NCBI GenBank assembly: GCA_018136815.1 | Contig: CM030933.1 | Span: 7,776,284-7,840,283 of the forward strand | DNA length: 64,000 nucleotides | Direction of reading: 5' to 3' | Origin: Isochrysis galbana | Taxonomy: Eukaryota; Haptophyta; Isochrysidales; Isochrysidaceae | Shown here: positions 37,687 to 49,309 of the stretch, piece after piece | Position numbering within the stretch: the first letter of the stretch is position 1 | Layout: each line of letters opens with the position of its first letter | Notes under the pieces: model-generated | What the model was told of the DNA's origin: nothing | The model's database searches: none | What the model saw: the letters and a program-made list of their open reading frames with translations, nothing else | Position numbers and translations under genes: made by a program

Positions 37687-40600
37687 ATGCGCTTCGTCGA
37701 CTCGCGCGGCGCGGCGTACCGCCCACCTGCCGCCCACAAGCGGCGGGCAGCCGACGAGGACGACGCGTACTTTGACCACTCATCCGAGGAGGAGAAGGAG
37801 GAGGAGGAGGGGCCTGCCGCGGCGCGGGCGCAGGACGACGATCCACTCGATGCGTACATGCGTCAGCTTGACCAGGTGCAGCCCAAGCGGGCTCGCAGCC
37901 AGTCTGAGCCAGCCATGGACGAGGAGGTGGACCCGCTCGACGCATACATGGCAGGCATAAAGTCCACAGCGATGGCACCCTCCGGCCGCAGCTGCGCGGG
38001 TGAGCGGCCGCAGCAGTGCGACGAGCAGGAGGATCATGCGGCCAGCTTTCTTGAGGAGGTGGAGCGGCGCGAGGCCGCTGACGAGGGCAGCAGTGGCGAT
38101 GAGGTGGGCGGACTGCGGCGACAGCTCAAGGACCAGAAGGGCAAGCAGAAGGGCCGACAGCTCGAGCTACTGGCACCACTTGACCATAACGCCATCGTGT
38201 ACGCTCCCATCCGCAAAAACTTTTACGAGGAGCACCCATCGGTCAAGGCAATGAGCGAGGCGGCTGTGGGCGACGTGCGCAGGAGGCTCAATGTGCGGTG
38301 CTCCGGCTTCGATGTCCCGCGCCCGATCCGCCGATTCGATGAGGCCGGGCTCGGCGCCGAGCTGGATGGCGCGATCCGCCGCTGCGGATATGAGGCGCCC
38401 ACTCCGATCCAGTGCGCGGCGCTGCCTGTCGCACTGAGCGGTCGCGACCTCATCGGCATCGCAGCCACGGGCTCGGGTAAGACTGCCTCGTACATGCTAC
38501 CCATGCTACGGCATGTGTCAGGCCAGCTACCCCTTGAGGAAGTCAGGGGACCGATTGGGTTGGTGATTGCGCCGACTCATGAGCTAGCCGAACAAATTGT
38601 TCGCGAGGGTCGTCGGCTGGCCAAGCCGCTCGGCCTGCGAGTTGCCGCGCTCATCGGCGGCGTGGGTAAGTTTGACCAGATGAAGGAGCTGCGCGCAGGC
38701 GCCGAGGTTGTGGTTGGGACTCCAGGAAGGCTCATGGAGATGGTGGCACAGGCCAAGGGAGGCTTGCACATGGGGTCCTGCAGCCTGGTTGTGATCGACG
38801 AGGCCGACCGCATGTTCTCGTTGGGCTTCGAACCGCAGGTGCGCGATGGGCCACATGCAAGTTGCACTGCCGCAAGCCTGCCCCAACCAAACGGGACGTG
38901 TGTAGTTGGATGGACCTTGCGCCCTTCCTCTCACTGCTCGACTGGTCGTCACCACGTCATCCTTCCTTGACGCAGATCCGGTCCCTACTGGGACAAGTCC
39001 GGCCTGACAGACAGACCCTTCTCTTCTCTGCCACCTTTCGACCAAACTTGGAGCGGCTTGCTAGAGACTCACTGACTGAACCGGTGAGCAATTCCATCCC
39101 TTGTGGGGGCGTGCATATGTGGCAAACTACTAAGGCAGTGCCAGTGATAGCACCTCTTCCGCTTTGCACTGCCTTGGCATTCAGAGAAGCACCTTTTGGC
39201 CCGTCTAGCTCCTCTGGGAGCCACGCCTGCCGCATTGTCGGCGCATCACTTGCAGGCCGCCGATCCATGGAAGCTCACTTGGATGTGCTCGCCGCTGGCG
39301 GAAGGGCTTTAGGCCTGCTTCGCCCGCCTCCGCCCCCGCCATTTGGGTCGCCCGCCTAAGCACTCATCTTGCTCGTCGTATACGGCAATCTCATACCCAC
39401 CCGGTGCCATCATTTGTGAAAACAGGTGCGCGTCACCATCGGCGAGGCAGGAGATGCGAACGAGGATGTTTCCCAGGTGTGCTTGGGGTGCCAATTGACT
39501 CGCTCAACATCTGCGCCCACTCTAAGAGTAGGACGCCATAGTGCATGTACGATAGGGGGCTTCACGTGTACGAGGCTGTCAGACTGGTCATTCCGCTGCC
39601 TCCTTGGCCATTCCTGAAATCGCAAGATCGCCTCACCCTCTCTCCCACAGTCGTCCACTCAGTAGCTGCAAACACGCACAATGACTCGCCCCTCTGAAAT
39701 CCTGCGTTTGCTTCCCATGACAGATCGTTGAAATCTTGCGCTCTGCCGACGACAAATGGCGGTGGCTCTCCCAGCGCCTGAACCACTTCACATCCTTGGG
39801 CTCTGTGCTCATCTTCGTCTCCACTAAGATGGCGGCAGAGGACTTAGCTCGTCAGTTGAGCGCCTTCACTCGATCGCGCGTGGACGCGATTCACGGCGAC
39901 AAGACACAGCATGAGCGAGCTGAGGCCCTAGCGCGCTTCAAACGAGACGTGAACGCCGGTGGCTCTGCCGTGCTCGTAGCCACTGATGTGGCGTCGCGAG
40001 GCTTGGACATTCCGTCCATCAAGACCGTAGTCTGTTACGAGACCACGAAGCGTGTTGAAGACCACACCCACCGCATCGGACGCACGGGTCGCGCAGGCGC
40101 AGAGGATGGCACCGCCTATTCTCTCCTAACACGAGCAGAAGAGGATGCCGCGGTAGATTTGGTCGGTTCGCTGCTGAGTGCTCAACAGGCGCCGGCGGAG
40201 GATCTCCTAGCGCTTGCGAGGCGCTCGCGGCGGTGGGCGTCGAGCGGGATGCAAAGGCGACTCGAGGCGCGGGTGGAGGGCACCGGCAACTTCAGGCTAG
40301 CGGACGGCGGCGTTGGACACAGCGGCTCATCGAAGCAGCTGCACGCATTAGCACCCACTCACCGGGCCTCTCATGCGAATTCTGGTGCCGCCCGCGAGTT
40401 CGCTCCACCGCAGCAGCTGTACGCTCCCCCGCAGCCATCACAGCCTTCGCAACAGTTGGCAACTCCAACAACGTTCTTGGCATCGCCGCCGTCAGTTGCG
40501 TTCGCGACGCCGCAACAGGAGGGCATCAGCGCTGCAGCCGCGGAGGCCCGCGCCAAGGCACAAGCCATCGCCGCCCAGCTTTCGGCCCGTACCACTGCAT

Positions 40601-40725
40601 TTCAATCTACGTGCGAAGGCGGGCCCACTGACTTGTTGAACGCGGCGCAGCCTCAGCAGTCAGTGGCTATGGCACATCCACCTGAATCCTCCTGTGGCCG
40701 ACGGCGACCTTCGCGATGGTCGTGA
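37687..40725 (+). CDS. DDX42: DEAD-box RNA helicase, DDX42 orthologue
   Basis: Four exons (37687-38838, 38976-39083, 39426-39476, 39724-40725), all phase 0 and GT-AG, give 770 residues. The acidic N-terminus carries two DPLDAYM motifs, as in DDX42 (which has DPL-A-F-M). Then NFYEEHPSV, the Q motif PTPIQC, motif I ATGSGKT, Ia [11 protein letters not shown], Ib TPGR, II DEAD, III SAT, IV-V with [10 protein letters not shown] and [10 protein letters not shown]. The stretch DIGEANEDV-like (here [12 protein letters not shown]) followed by QIVEIL is diagnostic of DDX42. DDX42 is a nuclear ATP-dependent RNA chaperone associated with the U2 snRNP component SF3b. Oddity: motif Ia has His in place of the near-invariant Arg. 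The Gln/Pro/Ala-rich C-terminus is low complexity. I took the Met at 37687 because it precedes the first conserved segment. Confidence 0.93.
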
Positions 40726-40734
40726 AGACGAGTC

Positions 40735-41470
40735 ATGCAATTGACCCTGATATCTCCGAACGTCACCAATTACGACGTACTGTCACCCATGTATGGTAGT
40801 CACACATCAACGCCACAACCCCGAGCGAGCACCTTGGGAAGGCCTGGTGCAAGCCTGATGCAAGGCCAAACACGCGGTAGCCACCTACCTACTATGGGAG
40901 ACCAGGGACAAACAAGAGAAATGCGACGTTGCGAAACTCCGGCTAGAACTCGCTCTCCTCGGCATAGGACTCGGCAGAGAGACCCCCATCGCCGCGATAG
41001 AATGAGAGACGTTAACAAAGAAATCATTACAGAGAAATCTAAATTCACCCCCTCCGGTAGGGCAGCTTTCGACGTGCTCAGGGTGGAAGAACGTATGACG
41101 AAAAGAATTTGTCTGCATATTGCAATACCACAATGCGAACCAGGCCATACCCGAGCTCTTCGTCGCGAACAATTGGGAATCCCTGGGAGGTCCCGAAAGG
41201 GTGACTACCAATGAAGATGACGAAATAAGAAGCCAACTATGAGGATAGCATAAATGGCTTTATCAAGAGCGCAAAGCGCCCTAAGACCCTGACCTCAAAA
41301 GCCGAACTAGCGGCCGACCCTCTCAAACCAACAGACTCGAGGGGACAATCACGATGGAAGAGCTACAGGCCGCCATGGGAGGAATCGGAGCCGGCAAAAG
41401 CTTGGGCCCTGATGCCCTCCCGGCCCGCTAGCATCTAGCTTCGAGGCAATAGTCAAACACGACCCGAGAG
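40735..41470 (+). pseudogene. Decayed LINE ORF2 fragment
   Basis: Several frames together recover the order seen at 12900-11890: AAFDVLRVEERMTK, NWE(S)LGGPERVTTNEDDEIR, QERK.., TMEELQAAMGGIGAGKSLGP and DALPAR. Numerous stops and shifts. It begins only about 10 bases after the DDX42 stop codon, so it forms the DDX42 3' UTR or terminator region. Confidence 0.65.
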
Positions 41471-41479
41471 GTGAATAAC

Positions 41480-41700
41480 AACGGGTGAGGTCTAGAAACA
41501 CAGTGACTACAGCAGGTTTTGGGAAATTGAATAAAACACTCAAAAAGATTGCAAAAAACGCGTGGGCTCCATTAGACTGTATGTGCGGTATCCGGCAAAT
41601 GCTTCGCTCTAGTAGAAAAAAAACATTTGAAGATTCTGGGCTACTCGCCCACTAGGTCTAGGTTTTGTCACTGCTACTATATATATAATAATGCACATAT
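41480..41700. other. Intergenic, A-rich, related to 18715-18800
   Basis: GGGTGAGGTCTAGAAA and the following A-rich stretch are shared with the sequence after the 240-bp repeat at 18.7 kb. No gene. Confidence 0.4.
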
Positions 41701-42106
41701 GTTACCCCCCAGGAGCCAACGCCCCCCAAGAGCTATCGGGGGGAATTTTTTCCCCGATCGCCAACAGCCCCACCGAGGGGGCAATGGAGGCTGGGGCAGT
41801 GCCTCTGGCCTTTCCTGCCTCTCCCAGACGCTCGCCCCGGCCCGGCCCAGGGTGCCTTGCTGGCGTCTCAGATGGTCTGTGGCTCAGTGGTGAGAGGGGG
41901 GCCAGTGCAGGCGGATACGTGCGGCGCGCGGCGCGCGCCCGGCGAGGGTCTGAATGAACAGTTGTGGTGATTGCTCAGCCCTTGCCAGCAGAGGATGGTT
42001 GGTTGCGTGCTTGCGTGCAGGCCCACCCAGGCTGCCAGGCTGTCTGCGCGATGGAGGGAGGGGGGCGCGAGGTCCCCATTGACCCCTACTTATAAAAGAA
42101 GGTTGA
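41700..42106 (-). mobile_element. Short hairpin-headed element (C subfamily)
   Basis: Minus strand: imperfect hairpin CCTTCTTTTATAAGTAGG (about 42103-42086), then GGTCAATGGGGACCTCGCGC. The body (CTGAGCCACAGACCATCTGA, GGGAGAGGCAGGAAAGGCC) recurs in the element at 62210-62599. The far end is the CCCCAAGAGCTATCGGGGGG palindrome region that also flanks LINE copy 1 (2335-2430). Confidence 0.6.
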
Positions 42107-42729
42107 GCCTGTCACTGCTACTACACCGCCCTTACATCCCCTCCCTCCACCTCCTCCCCTTCATTCCTGCATCGCTCTAGTAGAGTCATCGCAAATTGCG
42201 ATCCCTACTCCACTCGCCAGGTCTCGCTTTGGTTGGCCGGTGCCTGCGCGCCATGTGTGTGCCATCGCCAAGGGCCAAGGGCTCCTTGGTGGCCGCATGC
42301 GCAACTGGACGTTTTATTTACCCCTTATAACACACCTCATCTGCCCGCCCTATACCTTAAGCTTTATTTGCAGCACGCGCGCGCTCCCTAGCTTCTCTCG
42401 AGCAAGGGAGGCCGCGCATTTCGCCTACATTTCGCAGCCTCGATTGCCCACTGTGGGATAAGACGTGGTATGTACATGGTCAGCCTTATGCGTAGCTGGG
42501 CTATCCTTTTCTCGCTTCACGAGAACCTTTTTGGTGCGCTTTCCGGAAGCGCAGCGGGAGGAATACCTTATCCTCCCTTTCGTCATCCGGTCTGCTTCCT
42601 CTTTCTCGCCAGTCGGAAAGTAGTACGACCATACATCTATCTGGGCTGCATGTATGGATGTGGGGTTCGGCGTCAACATAGCGGAACATAGTAACACAAG
42701 CATCTTCAACACCATGAGACGATGACAGG
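42107..42729. other. Intergenic, nothing recognised
   Basis: CT-rich then mixed sequence. 42420-42700 is open in two minus frames without motifs. Confidence 0.4.
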
Positions 42730-42894
42730 ATGAGACGACGTGAATCGGAGTCGGGAGTGCAGCTGCCAACTGCTTCAAACCACGATGCGCTGCTCGAGGT
42801 GCTGTCCCACCGCTCGCAAGGCTTGGTGGTGTCGGCGAAGACCTGCGCGGCCTTCGTTTTGGCGTCCCGCCGCATCAAGGCGGAGGTGCAGTGA
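42730..42894 (+). CDS. Possible small ORF or terminal exon, 54 residues
   Basis: MRRRESESGVQLPTASNHDA to AAFVLASRRIKAEVQ*, with GC-rich third positions, and a CAG splice-acceptor-like triplet just before the Met (42726-42728). It is convergent with the ENT gene, whose stop is 237 bases away. No family recognised; it may be the last exon of a gene whose earlier exons I cannot see. Confidence 0.3.
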   Translation: MRRRESESGVQLPTASNHDALLEVLSHRSQGLVVSAKTCAAFVLASRRIKAEVQ

Positions 42895-43130
42895 AACGCA
42901 GCAAGAACGCCCACGCAGCACACGCACACAATAGAAGCTGCGGAGACACTAGTACAATAGACTATGTGGACAATGCGCACGCATGTGCTCGCAAACGAGC
43001 TTGAGCTTGCCCCCCGAAGCGTGTTGGAGCGCGAGTGTGCGGCGCAAGCGCGCAGCTCCGTGCGGCGGAAGGGGCGGAGCTAGCCTGCGCGGCTGAGGGT
43101 GGACAGGGCGTATGGCGCGGTCTTGCGCCT

Positions 43131-44602
43131 TTATGCAAGGAAAGGGTTGCAGTCGCATAGGAGCGAATGAAGCAAGAAGGACGTGAGCGAGCCGAGTAAG
43201 AGGCCCGAGTTGAGCGAAAGGACCATGAGTGAGGCTGCGCGTGAGGCTTGAGCCGGTGGCACAGCGTGCGGCGCACGCATGAGGAGGCTGGAGGTTAGCA
43301 TGCCGTTGGTGACGCCGAGGATAAGCACAAGCAGCATGGGGGCCGCATCCACGCCAAGCAGCGTGGGCACGGTGCTCTTCCCCAAGGGCATGTGGCAGGT
43401 CATGAATAGCGGTACGTGGATTGCGCGACACAGGGAGAAGAGGAGTAGTCTCCGCTTACCAGCGAGCCACGGCGGCGGGAACGTTCTGCCGACCAGGTCA
43501 CCAATGTTGTAGAGCAAGAACAGCGAGGCGGGAAAGATGCGCTGCCAAGCGGCTGAGTCAGAGACCGAACTAATCATGCCCGTGATGGCCGGGAACAAGC
43601 CAATGGTTACTGTGTAGTTGAGGACCATGGCCAACGCATAGGGAAAGACGTTCTGTGCAACCTTGCTCATGGAGCAGCCGGCCGTCTGAGGGCACCCACC
43701 ACCGGTGTTGACATGCGTCGCCAACTCGTTGCACTCCGCCACCTCGTGCGTGGTGGCCGCCTCATCCGAGCGGAGCGTTTCACACGCGGCCGTCTGCTCC
43801 AGCCGCGTCATGCGGACGAACGCAGTGCGCTCCGCCGCGAGGAAGGAGCCGAGACACGTGGCAAAAATTGCCACTGCCACACCAAAATAGATGACAGCTG
43901 ACAGAATTGTTGCTCGCAGCTCGGCATCGGAGCTGGCAGCGTGCTCATCGCCCGCGGTCGCGAGGCCTGCCACCGAGACCGCTAGCCCAGCGACGGCCAT
44001 ACCGCTGGAGACGGCCTTGGTATACGCCGGAGGAAATGCGGCGCTGTAGGAGATGACCGAGCTCGTGAGAACGGCCTGCGTTGCAGCCATCACTGCTGTG
44101 CATACGAGGGTGACGACGAAGCTTGCCGTGGCATTGCGTGCAATCTCGCTGCGCAAGCCCTCGACAGACTGGAGCACGGGCCACAACGTATAGAGTGTCA
44201 TGACCGAGAAGACGCCCAGCTGAGTGGTGAGCGAGAGGATGATCACGGCGCGGAGCGAGAGGCGGTGCTGTACCAGCTGCAGTGACAGAAGGGATCCGAG
44301 CGCGATCGAGGTGAAGGTGACGCTCAGCAGTGACTCGAACGAGTCGCGGAACGGAGAGCCGGCGAAGCGCAGCTGATAGTAAGAGATGGGCGTGATAATG
44401 GCGTTCCACCTGCGCGAGGGCGCGACCGATCGCTGGGGGCGGGCGCGTGCGGAGTGCAAGCGGGCTGCGCGCGTGGGCGGACGCACGCAAAGAGGGCTCC
44501 AATCCCCTGCAGCCCGAGCGAGAGTAGCACCGCGTGGTTCGAGTCGCGTGGTGCACCCCCCTCGAGCAGTGGCGCTGGAGAGTCGGTGGGCCGAGCGGCC
44601 AT
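43131..44602 (-). CDS. Equilibrative nucleoside transporter (SLC29/ENT family)
   Basis: Two exons, 44602-44487 and 44409-43131, joined across a 77-base intron within an Ala codon: 464 residues. After a short N-terminal tail, TM1 reads GLQGIGALFAWNAIITPISY, the ENT WN signature. Eleven hydrophobic segments are visible. TM5 has AVSSGMAVAGLAVSVAGLAT and the TM6-7 loop is Cys-containing and hydrophilic. NYTVTIGLFPAIT (TM7) and LYNIGDLVGRTF (TM8, the conserved N-x-x-D-x-x-GR) are diagnostic, and the C-terminus ends LLLGSLTSFLLHSLLCDCNP. The family moves nucleosides or bases across plasma or organelle membranes, often with protons in protists. An AGTACTCTAGTAC-type palindrome cluster lies 220-270 bases upstream. 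Confidence 0.92.
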
Positions 44603-44819
44603 CGGGCGCAGCAGCGGCCGCAGAATCCCGTACCACGCCGGGCGGCGCTCCTCGCTGCACGCCCTCCCCCCCCTCCCAGTCAGTCCGAACCCCCCTCCTC
44701 CCCACGCCCGCCCGCGCGCCCGCTCGCCCTCCGTCCTCTTGTCTTCCCCCTCCGACTGCGGCCACAAAGTGTAAGGTAAAGAAAGGTACTCCAAAGAAAG
44801 GACTTAGCGAAGATTCAGG

Positions 44820-45160
44820 CTACTAGTACTCTAGTACATACGAGTACTACTCTAGAGTACTCTACAAGTTACTCAAACAAAAAATAGTCGACGACCGCGA
44901 CCTGGAAAAACACTAAAGTGAGGGGCGACCGGGGCGAAACAACCAGACTCAAAAATGAACAGAATTGCGAATTTTTCGGGGGCACGTCCCCCTTAGGAGT
45001 AGAGGGAAGCGCCGCATCCCGCACACCCCGAAAATTTGGCGTCTGTCAGACGTCTGTCTCCGCAACGCTCATAAGGTGTCGTTCCGTCAATTATGGGACA
45101 TCAATATCGAATGGAGCCATCAAATGTCCATAGTTATTTATACAACAATATTCACATATG
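44820..45160. other. Intergenic upstream of ENT with TAGTACTCTAGTAC palindromes
   Basis: 44820-44870 contains ACTAGTACTCTAGTAC and GAGTACTACTCTAGAGTACT, self-complementary sequences of unknown role, possibly regulatory for the minus-strand ENT gene. The rest holds no gene. Confidence 0.35.
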
Positions 45161-45162
45161 AT

Positions 45163-46066
45163 GCGGATAAAGGTACCCAGCTTTATAGGACGAGTCCTAC
45201 AATGTAGGACGACGTTGTGAACTATGAAGACACGGTTCAATATCTAGGAATGGGGAGCTAGGATTTGGTTTCTGTGTTCATCTCATTGCCCTCATTAAGT
45301 CCTCCTAGAGGCTCAAGACACCATTCTCAAAGCATAATGAGTTATTTGCCACTCGCGGAAGCCTTCCCGGCAAAAAACGGCGTTGTCCTACGAATTGCCG
45401 CAAACACCTGAGGACACGATTTGAGGCCCATGATGAGCTCCCTAGAACTTGCTCCCACGAGATGAAATGCTCTTTGGCATCCCCGCGCACGGCCGATGGC
45501 TGGGCTCACGCGGCACGCTCCCGGCTGTGGGCGGCGCGGCTCGCGTCCATACTTCACCAATCCCATCCCTCCGATCGCCTGAGGTATGAGGGCATCGGCC
45601 AGGCGCGAAAGGGGCGGTCCGCGCGCGCGCATCTGGCCGGGGGGGGCCATGAATGCCAGATCCCTTTGGGCGCGCACGAGCGCCAGAGCGGCTGGTCGTT
45701 TGTAGGGCTGGGGGGCGATTTGGGCGTCGAATCACCCCGCAATTTTTGCCTCCGTCGGTCCGCACGGGCCATCCTGCTAGGCCATGCAAGGGGCGCGGGC
45801 TCTGGGGTCCGGGTTTGCGTTCCACTTGTGGCATCCATTCGTAGGACGAAAAACGCTCGTTGAGCAGTAGATTCGTAAAATTGTTTTAAAATACTATTTG
45901 TCGAGCGAATTGTGACCTATGCTGCAAATACCCCATCACAAATATCATGATATGGCCGGAACCCGAAGGTGGGCTCAAAAGTAGGCGAATATACCCCCTT
46001 TCTGAAGTATTGAAGTGCGTCCTACATTATAGGACCCGTCCTATAAAGCTAGGTACCTTTATCCGC
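45163..46066. mobile_element. DNA-transposon-like element with about 50-bp inverted termini
   Basis: Left end GCGGATAAAGGTACCCAGCT (45163-45182), continuing TTATAGGACGAGTCCTACAA and TGTAGGACG. The right end (46018-46066) is its inverse with about four mismatches. Each terminus also holds an internal GTCCTAC/GTAGGAC hairpin. 904 bases, no transposase; the interior (45342-45863) is open in several frames but has no known motif. No target duplication is evident. Confidence 0.7.
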
Positions 46067-46074
46067 TCACGGGA

Positions 46075-47523
46075 CACGTGTGATGAGTTGCAATCACCCA
46101 TGTGCACGCCGTGCATGCGCAAGGCGCGATGTGCATCGGTTCCCCCGCGGGGACGCCGTGCGTGCGCATACCAACTTGTTTCTCTGCGGTTCCCCTGTGG
46201 TACCCGAGACACACAATTATGCAAACATGCAATACAAGAGAGATCTCTCTCTCTCACGGGACACAAGTGTGATGAGTTGCAATCACCCATGGCACGCCGT
46301 GCATGCGCACGGCGCGATGTGCATCGGTTCTCCCCGCGGGGGCGCCGTGCGTGCGCATAACAGCACTTTTCTTCCACTATGCAGGTGCACGCCGTGCGTT
46401 CACTCTCTTTCCGCGGGGGAACTTTGGGCGCGGAGTGCGGGTGGGAACCATGGGGGCACCCTCCTGGGACCGGGGATTATTACAGTATATGATGAGAACA
46501 TTAACGTAAATAAATAAAATAATTAATGTTATATCCTAGCCAACCCCACTAGCTAATTGGACACAACTTTTCCGTCCCGGAATCCCGCCATGCCTGACGA
46601 GCCAGGTGTCCGGGTGCTACCGGGGGGAGGGGGCACCGCCCCCTCCCCTCGATATTTGTCCTCCCCCCAGTGCACGCACCGACCCCGCGCACCCCAGCGC
46701 GTCCTCTCCTCGAGTCCACGCTGGGGGAAAACCCCTTTCGGGTAAAAGCAACGCAGGGGGGGGGGGGGCACTCGTGAGATAGGGGCCCAGAAGCGCTAAT
46801 CTCCCTCGCTAGTGCGAGTGGCCACGGCGAGCCGCGGCCCTTTCCTCCTGGCTCTGGCGCCCCCGTCTTCTCTTACCCAAACGGGGCGAGAAGACACGTT
46901 TCTGCCGGAGGGGAGAGCTGCCGCTCCCCCCTCCCCTCCCTCTTCCCTTTTCCTCCTCTCTTCCCTGCGGCGGGGGCCCATGGCGCGCGCCTGCGGCCCC
47001 TCGCTCAGGTCCCCAGATGGCCTGCAGGGCCTGGGAGCACAGCTCAGGGGGCAGGTGAGGCTGGGGCATGGCCCTGGCCCCTCCTGCCTCTCCCTCGCTG
47101 TCGCTCCGAGCCCCTGCGGGTCGACTGGAGCTGGCTGGGGGTCCTGAACAGGGGGCCCAGGGGGAGGAGGGGCTGGTCAGAGGAATGGGCAGGCCACGAC
47201 GGGCCAGGGCGGGCGAGTCAGGCGGGCCTGTGGGGAGAGGAATGGGTCAGCATGGCTGTGTGCTCCTGGCAAGCCATCAGGCGTGCCAGGAGAGTGGGCG
47301 GATCCTCCCCCATGGCAGGGGAGGAGTGGAGAGAGAGGGGGGCTCGTGCCCCCCCATGGGCGAACTAAGTATAAACTTAGTTCGAGAACATTAACGTAAA
47401 CAGGTGATCTGTCTTTTGGTCATCGCCCCCCCCCCCCCCCCCATCTCACCGACCCACCACCGATCGTCCCCAGAGAGAGAAGGCTCCTACTGCCTGCCTC
47501 CCTCCTCCCTGCTCGCTCACCCT
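46075..47523 (+). repeat. Third copy of the acidic-repeat leader, split by an insertion
   Basis: Two hairpin modules (46080-46370), the CCGCGGGGGAACT leader and GAGAACATTAACGTAAA match 165-390; the match resumes after the insertion (47401-47523) with GAAGGCTCCTACTGCCTGCC. The acidic coding part is absent: at 47524 the sequence switches to 48 bases of the gypsy LTR 5' end (inverted, terminus near 47571). Confidence 0.75.
46511..47383 (-). mobile_element. 0.87-kb non-autonomous element, 17-bp target duplication
   Basis: Flanked by GAGAACATTAACGTAAA at 46494-46510 and 47384-47400; empty sites are at about 373-389 and, inverted, 31270-31290. 873 bases, closely matching 29627-30498. Read on the minus strand: hairpin (47382-47363), CGCCCATGG, then to GGCTAGGATATAACATTAAT and an A/T-rich tail. 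Confidence 0.92.
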
Positions 47524-48180
47524 GGAAATAAGAACCTGGAAATCGCATCATCTAGGATGAATGCGACACTCTCTCGGTGTCTTTCGTACGCTCTGCGCCA
47601 CCGCACGAGCGCCCCTGTGTCCTTCCTCGTGTGCCTCCTGTTCCCGTCCTCGTCTCACGCGACCGCATGTCGGCTGAGGCCGCTCGCTCGTCCTCAGCTC
47701 CCCCGTCGCGTGCCTCTTTCGCTTCTGGCAGCCCGTGCCTCATGCCCCCCAGGAATTGTTTCTCACATGTTACAGACACCAACCCCACTGCCTTCACATG
47801 CAACACAGCCACAGCTCCACTCCCTCCTCCACACACCACACAGCCATTTGTAGTGCCTAAACTCCGGGGCTGGCGCTTTATGATCGCCAGGTCGATGCTC
47901 TTTTCGACAATTCCCGGGGTTCGAGGACAAATTGCGTATGATAAACACACTCCTCACCATTCGTGACGGGCAGTGGAGTTCAACACCCAACACACATCGG
48001 CCAAAATTTTAACCGGCCTCTTACCTGGTGGCCCCACAGCTCATGCATGGGGCGGGCGGGCGGACGACACATTTGACACTGTCAACATCCAGAAATGGCG
48101 GCGCTCTCGCCTATCAAGCGCCGTCCAAAGTATTACTCCCATTAGGTTAGCTGAAGACATTCAGGCCGCTCTAGCATAAG
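47524..48180. other. LTR tip plus intergenic
   Basis: 47524-47571 is the LTR 5' tip. 47572-47970 is open on both strands (for example SSAPPSRASFASGSPCLMPP on plus), but I see no family or splice context. It is 3' of ISCA2. Confidence 0.35.
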
Positions 48181-48187
48181 GTTCAAT

Positions 48188-49055
48188 TTACTCCTTTGGT
48201 GCGAACGAGGAGCCGCAGCCACATCCGGCTTCAGACTGTGGGTTCCCTAAGATAACCTGGGAGGGCAAGGTTAGCAACATGTGAGTGGGGATGGGACACC
48301 TGGGTGCGACGATGGGGTGGCCAGGCTATAGCAAGCCTGAGGTCAAGAGTGATGCTTACAAAGCTTGATTTCATCATATCGTCTTCAAAGTCCACCGTTG
48401 ACCCCCTGCACAGTAGCGCCATCAGAGAGTTGGTCAAGAGTAGCCAAGAGCTAGTGCAACATTGAGTGTGCAAATGTGGGAAGGCCTCGGTCACGGACGT
48501 CTATCGCGGTCGCAATCGACGCTCTCAGCTGCCCGAGGGAACTCGCGTACACCTGAGCAGCTGCAGCGAACACTCGTCGACCACTACTTCTGCCCCGTTC
48601 TGCATGAAGATCCTGTATGGCCAGCCAAATGTGCGTGTGAACAGAGGTTTCGGGTGGGCGAAGCGCATACGACGAGGTGCATACGACGGGATGCATGCCA
48701 CACACTTGTCATCCTCGGCGTGTTCCCCCGCGCTTTCGAGAGTGAACTTGTACTGAAAACCCGAGCAGCCGCCTGGCTCGACGGATACGCGCAGCGCACG
48801 AGCAGCTGTGGCGCGCTCGCTCAGCTGGGCAATGCGCTGCAGGTGAACACGGGAAGGCCAGGTTGCAGAGGTGAGCGGCGTCACGCGTGAGGAGCGGAAG
48901 ATGAGGGGAGCGACGGCCGACGGCAATGCTGGAAAAGGGGAGAAGAACACCTCGGCACAGCGTTGCGTGATGAGGATCGCCTGTTTGGATGCCGCATCCG
49001 AGAGCACTCTTGCCCACCCTCTAGGAGGTGCCGCTTGTGCCAGCCTGCGCAACAT
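48188..49055 (-). CDS. ISCA2: Iron-sulfur cluster assembly protein, ISCA2-like
   Basis: Five exons on the minus strand (49055-48951, 48836-48706, 48612-48553, 48405-48360, 48256-48188), phases consistent, all GT-AG, give 136 residues. An Arg/Ala-rich presequence (MLRRLAQAAPPRGWARVL) suggests mitochondria. The A-type carrier core has LRVSVEPGGCSGFQYKFTLE (first Cys), VVVDECSLQLLRGSTVDFED, and the terminal GCGCGSSF with the two other cluster-binding Cys. The A-x-VDF...SSF order is closer to ISCA2 than ISCA1. With ISCA1 and IBA57 it matures [4Fe-4S] clusters for mitochondrial enzymes. The exons are small (46-131 bases), while the splice sites are clean. Confidence 0.92.
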
Positions 49056-49309
49056 GCGTGCGTGTGGCCGCCGCCTGTCCCAGCGGGGCAGAAAGGTCGA
49101 TGAGAGGTGACTAGAAAAGTGTGAGGCCGCGCTCCTCCTCGGTCTCTCTCCTTCGCCGCCAGCCAAGCCGCTTGGCCAGGGCGCACGGGGTGGACAGCAC
49201 GAGAGCCGTCTGGGCGCCGCGCCGAGGCAGAAGTCCCGTCAGGCTGCAAAATGGCACTACATTTTATTTTACTAGGGCTAAAAAATCACCAGTGGGCTTG
49301 TGGGCTTCA

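Noticed and set aside
45342-45863. Transposase in the inverted-repeat element
   Set aside because: Open frames exist on both strands, but none shows a DDE/DDD or zinc-finger motif.
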